From positions 8,251,599 through 8,315,598 of the forward strand of contig WNKI01000001.1 of the NCBI GenBank assembly GCA_015350385.1: a stretch of DNA of 64,000 bases. The letters are read 5' to 3'. The translations under genes were made by a program, and so were the position numbers. The notes below the pieces were generated by a model. That model was given only the letters and a program-made list of their open reading frames with translations. It made no database searches and was not told where the DNA came from. How positions within the stretch are numbered: position 1 is the stretch's first letter; each line of letters starts with the position of its first letter. This document shows, piece by piece, positions 19,736 through 29,298 of this stretch. The stretch comes from Aculops lycopersici. Lineage: Eukaryota; Arthropoda; Arachnida; Trombidiformes; Eriophyidae.

Positions 19736-22306
19736 TCATTTCCTTCTAGACTTGGAACCCTTACGAGACTTCATCTTGGATTGACCGGACTTCTTGTTTG
19801 GTGCAAAGGAATTGTTGCCTCTCTTGCCCTTTTTGTTTCTTGTCTTCCCGCCTGAACTGGACTTTTTGCCCTTTTTGCCGCCTTTCGACTCGCGACGCGC
19901 CTTAGCCTGGAGGTCTTTCTTCATCCTGCCATCAACCATCTTATATTTGCCCTTGCCAGGCTTCTTCGTGGGTAGTCCCTTACGTCCAACAACCAACTGG
20001 ACTTCCTTCTTCTTAACCTTGGTGGCATTCTTGTAAACAGCCTTAATTGAATTGATCCTCTCACGCTGGGTAATGTCCTCGTTGGATGTGATTGCATCAA
20101 CCTTCTTCTTCACCTTCTCCATCTTTCTCATGGCTCTGCGCTTTTGTCTCACTTTGGCTTGCATCACCTTTTTGATAGGCTTAGAGTCGATTTCCCTGAG
20201 GCGCTCTTTGTACTCCTTCATCATTTCTTGATCGACAGGTACATTTCTCCGGTTATACTTTTCCTCCTCTTCACGGAACCACTTTGGTGCTAGGTGCAAG
20301 TCGGCATGTGCGTACCTATTCCAGGCCTCATCTTCGATATCCTTGCGAGCTTTGTCTGAGCTGACCATCATGCCAGCCAGAGCCATGCCTTTTGGGTCCA
20401 ATTTTATTTTCTTACTCTTCCTAGTATCTTGCTTCTCACTATCTGACTCCTCGCTATCATCACTTGAGCTAGACTCAGCATCGAACCTCGACAGGTCCTC
20501 TGTTGAAGCTCCCGAGTCGCGACTTGGTGTTGGAGTTATACCGAGTTCATTTGTTTCGGTTCTTTCCTTGGCTAGCTTGTCAACCATATCAATCTCAAAT
20601 TCTTTTTCGAGATCTACGTCCATGAAGTCTTTGCCGTCGAAGAACCTTGCAGCGGCAGCTACTTTGGCTTGACTCACATCCAAGAGATCGGTTAGTAGGC
20701 CACCTCCTCTATTGTTATTAGAATTGAGTCGCTTAATCGCATCCGTTCCATTTGTACTTTTCAAGATCTTCTTTGGTGCGACTATAGTTTCTTCTTCAGG
20801 TTTCTCTGGAACTGGCTCGTCGTCATCGGGTTCTTCCTCGCTTTCATCAGGGTAATCCTTGTCGAGTTCGAAGTATTGAACATCAGCTACACGAGAGAAA
20901 GTGACGCTCTTCTTTTTCTTGCCTGATTCCATATCCTCGTTAGGATCCACAGTCTCTTCAACCACCTCATCTGGTTCGACATTGTCTATCTTGGCTAGAG
21001 TCTTTTTGCCGTTGATTTTATCTAATCTGAAAAGTTCGTGCTCTTCTTCAATCAAAATATCGCCTTGATTGACCATGCCGTAAGCGACTCGTTGTTGGTA
21101 GTCTCTATTTCTTTTCTCTTCCTTTTTCTTCAGCTTTCTAAGTTCCTTGCGCTTCTCGTCTTGTTGTTGATGCTCAATGTCGTCGAGCTGGAGCTCTGGA
21201 ACTGTCTCGACATCGTCATCGTCGTCGGAGTAGATTGTTAGGTGGTCAAGGTTGTCTGGATCTCCGTCACCATCTTCGTTGGCTGTTCCTGAAGCCGCTC
21301 TCTCTTTGATTGCTTTCATTAGCTTGGCTGTTAGATCTTTTCTCAACTCGCGGCGCCATTTCAATAGTCTTAGTAAGTCTTTACGCCCCAAAACCTTGAG
21401 ATCCTTACAACATTCCTTGATTTCCTCTGTCGTTGATGTATGACTTAATATATCCTCATTAGAGAGTTTGATCTCATGGCACTGTGCTAAATGATCCATG
21501 TGGCTGCTACCGGTGACAAATTGCACATCGCTAATAACCTTTAGTACATCGCCATCCTCATATCCTTGAGCCTTAGCCTTCTTAACTTTATTGGCTGGTT
21601 TTAGAAGATCAGCCTTCTGCTTCTTGAGAGTCTCGTCGAAGTTTGATATGTCAGCAAAGAGGAAGGTGGGGTCGAAGAATCTTGGATCAATGTCGGCAGG
21701 TTTTTGATAGTTTTGGCATACGACGAAGATTTCTGCAGATTCAGATCTCGAAGCTTGTGGCTTGGTTGCGTGAACTTTCTTGAAAAGCTTGCCAAAGACC
21801 CATAACAAGGAGTTGTAGTCTGAGGACCTAAAAACTTTAGTAATAAACCAACCACCTTTGTTCAGGTGGTTACAAGCTAGCTTTAGGGCATTAACAACAA
21901 GAACATTCTGTCCATAGGCATCGTGCAGCCAGTTCTTACCGATGTTGGGTGCACCGTCGTGCAAAACTATATCGGCTTTCCAATTTGCGAGATTGTTCTC
22001 CAATGTTTCTGAGCACTCCTTAGTGGTAATATCAGATTGGAAGGTGAGTACATTTCTAATTGGTGTAATAGGCACAAGATCAACTCCAAGAATAACACTA
22101 GTGACCGGCATAAATTCCGAAGCAACTTGCAACCAACCTCCAGGTGCAGCACAAAGATCGATGCATACTCTTGAGTTTTCTAGGAATTGGAACTTTCTAT
22201 TCAATTGAATTAACTTGAATGCAGCTCTAGATCTGTAACCCTTTTGCTTGGCTAACTTATAATAATTATCCTTACGCTGTTTTCCTACTTTTGTTTTCTT
22301 ACCCAT
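19736..22306 (-). CDS. FTSJ3: pre-rRNA 2'-O-ribose methyltransferase FTSJ3/Spb1
   Basis: An 856-residue protein. The N-terminal RrmJ/FtsJ domain (about 1-230) has GYRSRAAFKL, the SAM-binding CIDLCAAPGGWLQVA and the K-D-K-E catalytic set (AFKL Lys, LHDGAPN Asp, FITK Lys, ESAE Glu). A central charged region and the Spb1 C-terminal domain (EAWNRYAHADLHLAPKWFREEEEKY...) follow, and the protein ends in a Lys/Arg/Gly-rich nucleolar tail. Length and order match animal FTSJ3. It methylates 27S/28S pre-rRNA and is needed for large-subunit assembly in the nucleolus. There are no introns. It diverges from XAB2 across about 310 bp, which may be a shared promoter. It is confidently assigned. Confidence 0.96.
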   Translation of the reverse strand: MGKKTKVGKQRKDNYYKLAKQKGYRSRAAFKLIQLNRKFQFLENSRVCIDLCAAPGGWLQVASEFMPVTSVILGVDLVPITPIRNVLTFQSDITTKECSETLENNLANWKADIVLHDGAPNIGKNWLHDAYGQNVLVVNALKLACNHLNKGGWFITKVFRSSDYNSLLWVFGKLFKKVHATKPQASRSESAEIFVVCQNYQKPADIDPRFFDPTFLFADISNFDETLKKQKADLLKPANKVKKAKAQGYEDGDVLKVISDVQFVTGSSHMDHLAQCHEIKLSNEDILSHTSTTEEIKECCKDLKVLGRKDLLRLLKWRRELRKDLTAKLMKAIKERAASGTANEDGDGDPDNLDHLTIYSDDDDDVETVPELQLDDIEHQQQDEKRKELRKLKKKEEKRNRDYQQRVAYGMVNQGDILIEEEHELFRLDKINGKKTLAKIDNVEPDEVVEETVDPNEDMESGKKKKSVTFSRVADVQYFELDKDYPDESEEEPDDDEPVPEKPEEETIVAPKKILKSTNGTDAIKRLNSNNNRGGGLLTDLLDVSQAKVAAAARFFDGKDFMDVDLEKEFEIDMVDKLAKERTETNELGITPTPSRDSGASTEDLSRFDAESSSSDDSEESDSEKQDTRKSKKIKLDPKGMALAGMMVSSDKARKDIEDEAWNRYAHADLHLAPKWFREEEEKYNRRNVPVDQEMMKEYKERLREIDSKPIKKVMQAKVRQKRRAMRKMEKVKKKVDAITSNEDITQRERINSIKAVYKNATKVKKKEVQLVVGRKGLPTKKPGKGKYKMVDGRMKKDLQAKARRESKGGKKGKKSSSGGKTRNKKGKRGNNSFAPNKKSGQSKMKSRKGSKSRRK

Positions 22307-22616
22307 GGTTGCTAGTTATAGTAGACTGATAGATTGATGAACTTGTTTAAATGTCTACCAGGTAATAGGTCGAACCACTGAATGGAATCCGCATGTGTGT
22401 TTCAGTGTCGCACGATCAACAACGTGGGCAACGTGCTTATTTGGAAGCGACGAGCGAGTGGCCGAGTGAGAGAGACATGGAGAAAGAATCCGACACACGC
22501 TTCAAATGGTTCTTTGTGTTGCGCTGCGTTTCGCGGACACAAAATGACGAAATATTCTGCAGGCCAATAATGAACGTTGCTGCAAACATTTATGATGATG
22601 GATTCTCTTGGACGTC
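22307..22616. promoter_or_regulatory. Candidate bidirectional promoter between FTSJ3 and XAB2
   Basis: 310 bp separate the two divergent start codons, each belonging to an RNA-processing housekeeping gene. No TATA box is seen. Shared control is inferred from spacing. Confidence 0.4.
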
Positions 22617-24728
22617 ATGGATCCAGATATTGATGATGATGATCTCTTGGGTCAGCCAGAATGGCGGCCCTTAAGTATATTACCTTGTTCAGCTGAATTG
22701 GAGCTCTCGGATCCACATTATGCAAATACATTATACGAAAAGGCCATTAGGGAGAACGCAGGTAGTTATAAATTATGGCACGCATATCTCCAGCATCGGG
22801 TGCGGATTCTGCGAGGGAAACCGTTAGATTCGGACGACTATGTCGAAATCAATAACCTTTTTGAGAGGGCACTCGTCTTTATGCACAAAATGCCAAGGAT
22901 ATGGATTGAATATTGCACTTTACTAGACAGTCAACTATTGGTTACACGAACACGAAGAACTTTTAATCGAGCACTTGAGGCGCTACCTATCACTCAACAT
23001 TCCAGGATCTGGCCACTCTATCTTAAATTTGCAAAAAATGATCATGTGCCAGTCGAAACTGCCGTACGTATATTCAATAGACATCGGCAATTGAGGCCGG
23101 AGTACGACGAGGAGTTTATAGATTATCTCTACGTCAAGAATAGAATCGATGAAGCCGCAACACTTCTCTGTGATGTCATCAACCGTCCCAACTTTCAATC
23201 TAAGAAAAACAAGACCAAGTATCAACTATGGGAGGAGCTCTGTGATATGATATGCGAGTTTGCCGACCAGATTCACGGCGTCAATTCTGAAGCTATCCTT
23301 AGAGATGGTATTGCCAGGTATCATGACCAACAAGGGCGGTTATGGAACTCTCTGGCCCGTTACAATGTGCAATTAGGTATGTTCGCAAATGCAAGAAACA
23401 TCTATGACGAAGCTATCAATACTGTAACTACAAAGAAAGATTTTGTCGAGGTTTGGGAGGCTTACACTAACTTTGAAGAAAAGTACCTTGAGCACCTCCT
23501 AGAGATTGAAGATCCCACCGATGATCAAAAGTTTGAGATTGAACTTAGGCATGCTTCTCTCGAGGAGCTCATCACAAACAATGGATTGTTGCTTAATCGA
23601 GTAGCTCTTAGACAGAACCCTCACAATGTTCGGGAGTGGCAAAAGAGAATTACGCTCTGTGATCAAGTCGAGGAGTCCGAAAAGATGAAGGAGGAGACTT
23701 ATATTGAAGCGCTCAGGACTGTTGATCCAAAACAAGCTCTCGGTCAGTATGAAGAGCTCTGGATTGGATATGCAATGTTCCACGCATTATCAGGCCGGAT
23801 ATCGAGGTCTCGCGATATATTCAACAAGGCAGTAGAGGCCAAGTTTACCAAGTATGACGAATTGGCTAAAGTTTGGTGCGCCTACATAGAACTTGAGATC
23901 AAGCTCGGTTCTGACAAGGCATTGAAGTTAGCCAGACAAGCAACAGCCACCATCAAGAATCTCAGACTATGGTCGCTTTATGCAGACTTGGAAGAAAACC
24001 AGGGTAACTTCAATTCAACCAAAGCTGTCTATGAAAGAATACTTGACCTAAAGATTGCAACACCACAGCTAGTTTTGAATTATGCCAAATTTTTAGAAAC
24101 CCACAAGTATTATGAAGAATCATTTCGCGCCTATGAAAGGGGAACCTCCTTATTCAAATGGCCCAACTCAGTGACTATCTGGCATACTTATATCAGCAAG
24201 TTCCTTTCGAGATATGGGCATCATAAGAAATTAGATAGAGTAAGAGATCTTTTGGAGCAGAGCCTGAAAGATTGCCCGGCCGACTTTGCCTTCAACATCT
24301 ATATCCTCTACGCTAAAATAGAGGAAGAAAGCGGATTGACGAGTAGGGCGATGAGTATTTATACACGAGCCTCGCAACATGTTGAAGGTGTCCGCAAAGC
24401 TGACTTATTTAGAATCTACATAAGTTCGATGATGAAACTAGTGGACTTACAGAGATTAAGGTCCATTTATGAACAAGCAATCAAAGCTTTGGACAACGAG
24501 AACGCTCGTAAATTTTGTCTTGAGTATGCTAGTCTCGAGGAGGAACTAGGTGAAATTGATCGAGCTCGAACCATATACTCCTTTTGCAGCCAGTTTTGCG
24601 ATCCTAAGAGTGACAAGGAGTTCTGGCGACTTTGGACTGATTTTGAACAGAAACACGGCGAGCTTGAGTCTATCGGGGAGATGCTCAGGATCAAGAGAAG
24701 TCTGGATGCTCAATTTGCACGCTCTTAG
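22617..24728 (+). CDS. XAB2: Pre-mRNA splicing factor SYF1/XAB2
   Basis: A 703-residue HAT-repeat (half-a-TPR) protein from the ATG at 22617 (MDPDIDDDDLL). Family landmarks are in order: FERALVFMHKMPRIWIEYC, RTRRTFNRALEALPITQHSRIWPLYLKF, NYAKFLETHKYYEESFRAYERG(T)SLFKWPN, GEIDRARTIYSFCSQFCDP and EMLRIKRSL. SYF1/XAB2 is a core member of the Prp19-related (NTC/intron-binding) complex in catalytic spliceosomes and also acts in transcription-coupled repair. Human XAB2 is 855 residues. Here the N-terminus lacks the conserved first repeat (the CWLRYIEFKQG block), and the Glu-rich tail is shortened. There are no introns. AATAAA lies at 24742-24747. Confidence 0.93.
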   Translation: MDPDIDDDDLLGQPEWRPLSILPCSAELELSDPHYANTLYEKAIRENAGSYKLWHAYLQHRVRILRGKPLDSDDYVEINNLFERALVFMHKMPRIWIEYCTLLDSQLLVTRTRRTFNRALEALPITQHSRIWPLYLKFAKNDHVPVETAVRIFNRHRQLRPEYDEEFIDYLYVKNRIDEAATLLCDVINRPNFQSKKNKTKYQLWEELCDMICEFADQIHGVNSEAILRDGIARYHDQQGRLWNSLARYNVQLGMFANARNIYDEAINTVTTKKDFVEVWEAYTNFEEKYLEHLLEIEDPTDDQKFEIELRHASLEELITNNGLLLNRVALRQNPHNVREWQKRITLCDQVEESEKMKEETYIEALRTVDPKQALGQYEELWIGYAMFHALSGRISRSRDIFNKAVEAKFTKYDELAKVWCAYIELEIKLGSDKALKLARQATATIKNLRLWSLYADLEENQGNFNSTKAVYERILDLKIATPQLVLNYAKFLETHKYYEESFRAYERGTSLFKWPNSVTIWHTYISKFLSRYGHHKKLDRVRDLLEQSLKDCPADFAFNIYILYAKIEEESGLTSRAMSIYTRASQHVEGVRKADLFRIYISSMMKLVDLQRLRSIYEQAIKALDNENARKFCLEYASLEEELGEIDRARTIYSFCSQFCDPKSDKEFWRLWTDFEQKHGELESIGEMLRIKRSLDAQFARS

Positions 24729-24882
24729 GTAGACATGTAAAAATAAATTTTCAATCAATTTATTGACTGCCGTAATTATCAGAGTTGTTTATTTGTATCA
24801 CTTTCATGTTCTTATTATTGATTCAGTGTTTATGTACAGAACAAGAATGAAATGGTTTGATAGTAGTATGTTGTTGCAAATT

Positions 24883-25077
24883 TCACTTTAAAGGCTTTGC
24901 CTTTTCTCTCTTCTTCTGCAGATTCTTCTGATGTCTCTTGAACTTGGATGCAATCTCAATAATCTCTCGCGATTTCTCTTTAAAATTTGCTGTCTCATTT
25001 GTCGTTTTTTGTCTGTAGAATTTATTGTCCATTTTCTCTGGGTTCTCAATGAAGAAGTTCTCCTCTAGAGGATCCAT
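24883..25077 (-). CDS. Small basic protein, unrecognised
   Basis: A 64-residue frame with an ATG in good context (ACT before, G after). The first 17 residues are acidic (MDPLEENFFIENPEKMD) and the remainder is Lys/Arg-rich and helical (FKEKSREIIEIASKFKRHQKNLQKKREK). A minus-strand AATAAA lies at 24788-24793, about 90 nt past the stop. The composition looks like a short coiled-coil or RNA-binding protein, but I recognise no family. It is tail-to-tail with XAB2. It could instead be the last exon of something larger or a chance frame. Confidence 0.45.
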   Translation of the reverse strand: MDPLEENFFIENPEKMDNKFYRQKTTNETANFKEKSREIIEIASKFKRHQKNLQKKREKAKPLK

Positions 25078-26405
25078 AGTATTAGTTTGGTCAAGGTATC
25101 AGATCAGGAAATCAAATCAGTCGAGTAGTATAAATAAGTTGATGAGGTTTCTAAATGATGAGTTGGTGTTGGCTAGGAAAATAGACAAGATTTTGCCTTG
25201 TAATTTCCATTGGAATAAGCGGGTATACTTTCAGTGGAACTTGCTACTGTTGAGTTCCTCGCACATTGTTTGCCTCAACGTGGGCGCCGAGACTGCGCTC
25301 TTGGCTTGCTCGTTACATTGCCAACTATAGCTGTACCAAGCTTTAAATGGCCAACAAATACGTAGATGAAGTCTATTTAAAGGCGAAAGGAAGGTTAACA
25401 ATTCTTACAGCAATTTGAATTAGAATCTAATTATATAAGGTAACCGATGAAATCAGCGTCATTACTATCGACCTTGTGGGCCTCGTTGAAAGGCGGAACT
25501 GCGCCATTATATTACGCGTTAATGTCATCATCTTCATCACCAAGGCGAAGCTACTAATAGTTACCTAACTTGACGTAAGGTGTTTGTATGTGTTCTATGA
25601 AATTTATTTTAGACATCGTGGCCACATCCGTGTGGGTGGACCACAACTACACTCACAACAACCACCATCATTGAACAAAACATTCATAAAGCTACAGCAA
25701 ACTCTAGTGTCTATCTAACTGTGAGTTTTCGCATTCCATTAATCTCTCAAGTAAGCACTCTCTAGAAATGTGCTAACAAACACTACTAACTTGTCACTGG
25801 CTCGTCAGGTTTTTTAGTCTCTAGTTAGGTAACCAGTGAGAGGAAACCAACTGTTGCTTGGCTAACCCGCTTGTGGTTGGTTCTGGTTCAAGTGCAAATC
25901 AACATCCGCCAACTAACAACAACTACTACTACAATAACAATAGCCAGGCTCAAGGCAGAACTTGACGTCGTATTTAGCCTCAGGCTTGACGTCGTCGTGG
26001 TCGTCATCATCGGCATTGATGTGGTTGTGTTGGTGGTGGTGGTCGCCATCGTGGTCGTCATCGTCATGTTTGCAGCCGACTAATTGGGCATTGTGTTTTA
26101 TTTCAACCATTCAACACTATTTACTGACTCAGCTAACTTCAGAGCTTTGCTTTATAGCTAGCCTCTTGTGCGCATTTACCGGAGCCAAGTGCAAATTCAA
26201 GGTTTCGTAATCAAGTTGTGACTTAGCTGTGAGCAGTTTCTATATTCAGGCTTCTGGTTTTTTTCGGTGCCAATCAGGTAGTCGGTGTATTCAAATGAAT
26301 GAACGCTCGCCTCGAATATATGGTTATATAACCCGATTGTCGATGCGGCTAGCGATTTCATTCGTTCATCAAAAGGTGTTGTGGCAAGATTATACAACAT
26401 AAACC
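25078..26405. other. Non-coding region between small basic protein and CRAL-TRIO gene
   Basis: About 1.3 kb upstream of two outward-facing genes. It contains GTC/GTG-rich simple sequence at about 25985-26070. No convincing frame or RNA gene. Confidence 0.5.
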
Positions 26406-27386
26406 ATGGCCAAGTCCCTATCAGCATCAGCATTTGTGTGCAATTCAAGCGAGCAAATTGTAGTTCCAAGTTCAAAGTCGAAATTTGATTTGAGCTCCCT
26501 ACTCATCCGAGGAAGTGGAAATTTAACAAGTAAAAATCGAGAGCCCCGATTTGTAATATTAGCCCAAGAATTCAAGTATAAAGAAAACTCAAGCAAAAAA
26601 GATATTGAAATCATTCGCAAATTACTAACTGCCGAGCGAGCTCTGCAAAATGAAAAGGATTATAAATTTTGGACCTCAGATTATGAGCGAATGATGCAAG
26701 ACGATTGGTTAGTCTCAAGATTTCTCATAAGGGGTACTAAACAGGCAAATAAGATCAAATCAAGTGGTAGCTTGGAACTTTCCGATGATAATGAGGCCGA
26801 GCAACAGGCGAAGTTTGATTGCACAATGAAACTTGTTAGAGCTTGCGCCAAATATAGGCAAGATTATCGGATTGACGGTCACACAAAACTATCTGAGTTT
26901 CCAATTGAATGGACACATTTGAATGGTTTGATGAGCTACAAGCCAGATTTAGTTGGCAATCCGACAATTTACCTGAGAACCAAATTGCATAGACCCAAAT
27001 TGATTGAGACCAAAGAGTTGCGACACGAGTTCAAGCGATTGCTTCTCTACACTCTAGAATGTTGCGATCGAGATTTGTACAACAAACCAGGCAAGGCCAT
27101 TTGTTGTGTTTTTGATATGAGCGAGGCAAATTTTGAAAATGTTGATCTCGAACTTGTGTCTTGGATGATAAAATCATTTAAGAGTTGCAGCCCAAAGCTT
27201 GTTTGCTACGTTATTGTTTACAATCTTCCCTGGTTCTTCAGTGCAACGTTCAAATTGATATCAAGTACTCTTATGTCTCAAAGTAACAAGCAAAGTCTCA
27301 ACTTTGTGTATGGCGATGAGATTCTCAATTATATCAAATTCGATAATTTACCTGATTACCTGAGAACAAAACTTAAATCCAATTAA
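26406..27386 (+). CDS. CRAL-TRIO (Sec14-like) lipid-binding protein, MOSPD2-like, lacking the MSP domain
   Basis: A 326-residue protein. Residues 65-165 look like a CRAL-TRIO N-terminal helical region (DYERMMQDDWLVSRFLIRGT...). Residues 190-320 carry the lipid-binding fold, including KAICCVFDMSEANFENVDLELVSWMIKSFKSCSP, YNLPWFFSATFKLISS, and FVYGDEILNYIKFDNLPDYL. This last part resembles the CRAL-TRIO domain of MOSPD2 (IxFDMPWL...AFKI, YVxxExLPxxM) more than retinal-binding members. MOSPD2 continues with an MSP (VAP-like, FFAT-binding) domain and a tail anchor; here the protein stops just after CRAL-TRIO. The first 45 residues are Ser-rich and unconserved. Fold call good, orthology tentative. 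Confidence 0.7.
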   Translation: MAKSLSASAFVCNSSEQIVVPSSKSKFDLSSLLIRGSGNLTSKNREPRFVILAQEFKYKENSSKKDIEIIRKLLTAERALQNEKDYKFWTSDYERMMQDDWLVSRFLIRGTKQANKIKSSGSLELSDDNEAEQQAKFDCTMKLVRACAKYRQDYRIDGHTKLSEFPIEWTHLNGLMSYKPDLVGNPTIYLRTKLHRPKLIETKELRHEFKRLLLYTLECCDRDLYNKPGKAICCVFDMSEANFENVDLELVSWMIKSFKSCSPKLVCYVIVYNLPWFFSATFKLISSTLMSQSNKQSLNFVYGDEILNYIKFDNLPDYLRTKLKSN

Positions 27387-27676
27387 GTTCTAACCACTGG
27401 AATCCATAGGGAAGCAAGTGTATTCGAATGGGATGCAAAGCGCGTGTGGGGATCGCTCACAAAGAAAGGGGGTCGCACAAGCGCGTGTATACGAGTTTTT
27501 ATTTTTGTGTTTTGAAAGCGTAACAATGGTCACATGGTCGAAGTTATTTGAAGCATGAGAGAACTTTATTGCTCCAAAAGCGTTTCACGAATTCGATTAA
27601 TCAAACAATGGAACTCATTACTAATAACTAATTATATTTAAAGAAAAACTAACCTAACAACTACAACAATATCAGC

Positions 27677-29041
27677 ATGTCGCTTAGAAATCTCATATTA
27701 GCGAGGAACTTTTCCATAGCCAGAGTATTAGCAAGGCCGGCATTAAGCGAGGCATACAAGTCAGAAGATTTATGGGATGAGAGGTTTAGATGTAGATTTT
27801 TATCGGACAATGAGGCCGGAATCAAGGCGCTGAATGCAAAGATTATAGTAAATGAAAAACTAAACAACATTGAGTTGGATATTTTTGTGAATATATCTAA
27901 TGCCCGAACAGATGATGTCGCCCAGTTACAAGAGACTGCGAGGTCACTTAGAGAGTTCAGAAAATCAATCTATGCCCACACTTTACTGCCTTCAACTCAC
28001 CATGCAACCTGCAGGTTATTCGTTTCAAGTGAGAGGACATCATCTCTAGCCAATATATTGGACGATCGAGTTCAGTATGGAATATTCGCTGATTTCTATT
28101 CTCTCAATTTATCAATCGATGCAGCACTCGACAAAGAAGATTATATTACTGCCGCCCGGATAGCTGGTCAACTGATGTATCAGGAGGAGTTTGGAATGAA
28201 CCCTCTCACTGATATGCTAGCCCTATATTCCATATCCAAGTATGTAGAATCCAAACCGGATTTCGAGGAATGGATCACTAGAGTCGAGAAGGAGGATCTA
28301 GTTCTAACTGGAAAACCTGATGACGACTTTGCAGCGATGGAAAAGTCTCAAGAGGAGGCCTTGAAGAAGGAAGCAAAGGCTAAGAAAGAGGTTGACGAAG
28401 ACGCCGAGGAAGATGAAGATGATGCAGAATACATTCGTGTACCTTGGCTCAGGAATCCATATAATGACCACCATTTCGACCTCAAACACCCAAGAGCCAT
28501 TTGTGGAAAATCCTTGGTCATGCTAGGAAATACTTATATCCACAAAGATAACTCAGAATTTGGATTGAAATGCAAGGCGCTCGGACAAGTGCTGCTAGGT
28601 AAATGGGAGGACTTAGTGTCAACGCTGGAGCAGTGCTCGAAGTCGAAAGTTACATTGGGCCAAGTTGGGCAAATGGTTGAATTTTATATGACCGAACTAC
28701 ATACAATAGAGGCACCAAAAGATGGTCTAAAAGGCAAGATACAAGCCAAACTCAAAAAATTAACCACTGATGGTCCGCATCTAAGTGATATTGCCGAAGC
28801 CAACTTCGATGAAGTTAGACCAAAACAAGAACAGAAAGACACCGAAGAACTCAGAGCTAAATTATTGAAATGGTCAGAGTTGAGAGATATGGTAGTCAAG
28901 TATGCGGAAGATAGGGCATACAAAGAAAAGCTTGCCGCGGAGATCAAGGCCAAGAAAGAGGAACTGAAACAAAAGGAGCAATATATATACTTTTACGATA
29001 ACTTGCAAAAGTCTAGAGTGACAAGGATAGCTTATGAATGA
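27677..29041 (+). CDS. MRPS27: Mitochondrial small ribosomal subunit protein mS27 (MRPS27)
   Basis: A 454-residue protein. The N-terminus is basic and hydroxylated (MSLRNLILARNFSIARVLARP), typical of a mitochondrial presequence. The LSEAYKSEDLWDERF block is typical of MRPS27. Helical PPR-like repeats follow: FADFYSLNLSIDAALDKEDYITAARIAGQLMYQEEF, then CKALGQVLLGKWEDLV. A long charged C-terminal coiled coil ends the protein. Its length is close to animal MRPS27 (about 414). It is a helical scaffold of the mitochondrial small subunit. It is single exon, 290 bp downstream of the CRAL-TRIO gene on the same strand. An acidic loop (EDAEEDEDDAEY) near residue 245 is a local addition. Confidence 0.9.
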   Translation: MSLRNLILARNFSIARVLARPALSEAYKSEDLWDERFRCRFLSDNEAGIKALNAKIIVNEKLNNIELDIFVNISNARTDDVAQLQETARSLREFRKSIYAHTLLPSTHHATCRLFVSSERTSSLANILDDRVQYGIFADFYSLNLSIDAALDKEDYITAARIAGQLMYQEEFGMNPLTDMLALYSISKYVESKPDFEEWITRVEKEDLVLTGKPDDDFAAMEKSQEEALKKEAKAKKEVDEDAEEDEDDAEYIRVPWLRNPYNDHHFDLKHPRAICGKSLVMLGNTYIHKDNSEFGLKCKALGQVLLGKWEDLVSTLEQCSKSKVTLGQVGQMVEFYMTELHTIEAPKDGLKGKIQAKLKKLTTDGPHLSDIAEANFDEVRPKQEQKDTEELRAKLLKWSELRDMVVKYAEDRAYKEKLAAEIKAKKEELKQKEQYIYFYDNLQKSRVTRIAYE

Positions 29042-29298
29042 TCGTCTTGATAACATAGATGAGGGAAATATAAAATTACAAGTTAAATATTATTATTGAA
29101 CTTTTTGATACATAGGTTACAAGAAAATACAGAGATAAGTCGTTGATTATTGTTTTTTGTTCCTTTAGGATAGACCAGTGAGTGTGTCTAGAATGTAGAA
29201 AAGTGCAGAGTTCCTAGAATGATTAGCTTGAGGTTTCCGTTTATGTGGTTAAAGAGTTGGTTGAAAATTATTGAGGATTATGAAGAAAATCCAACTAG

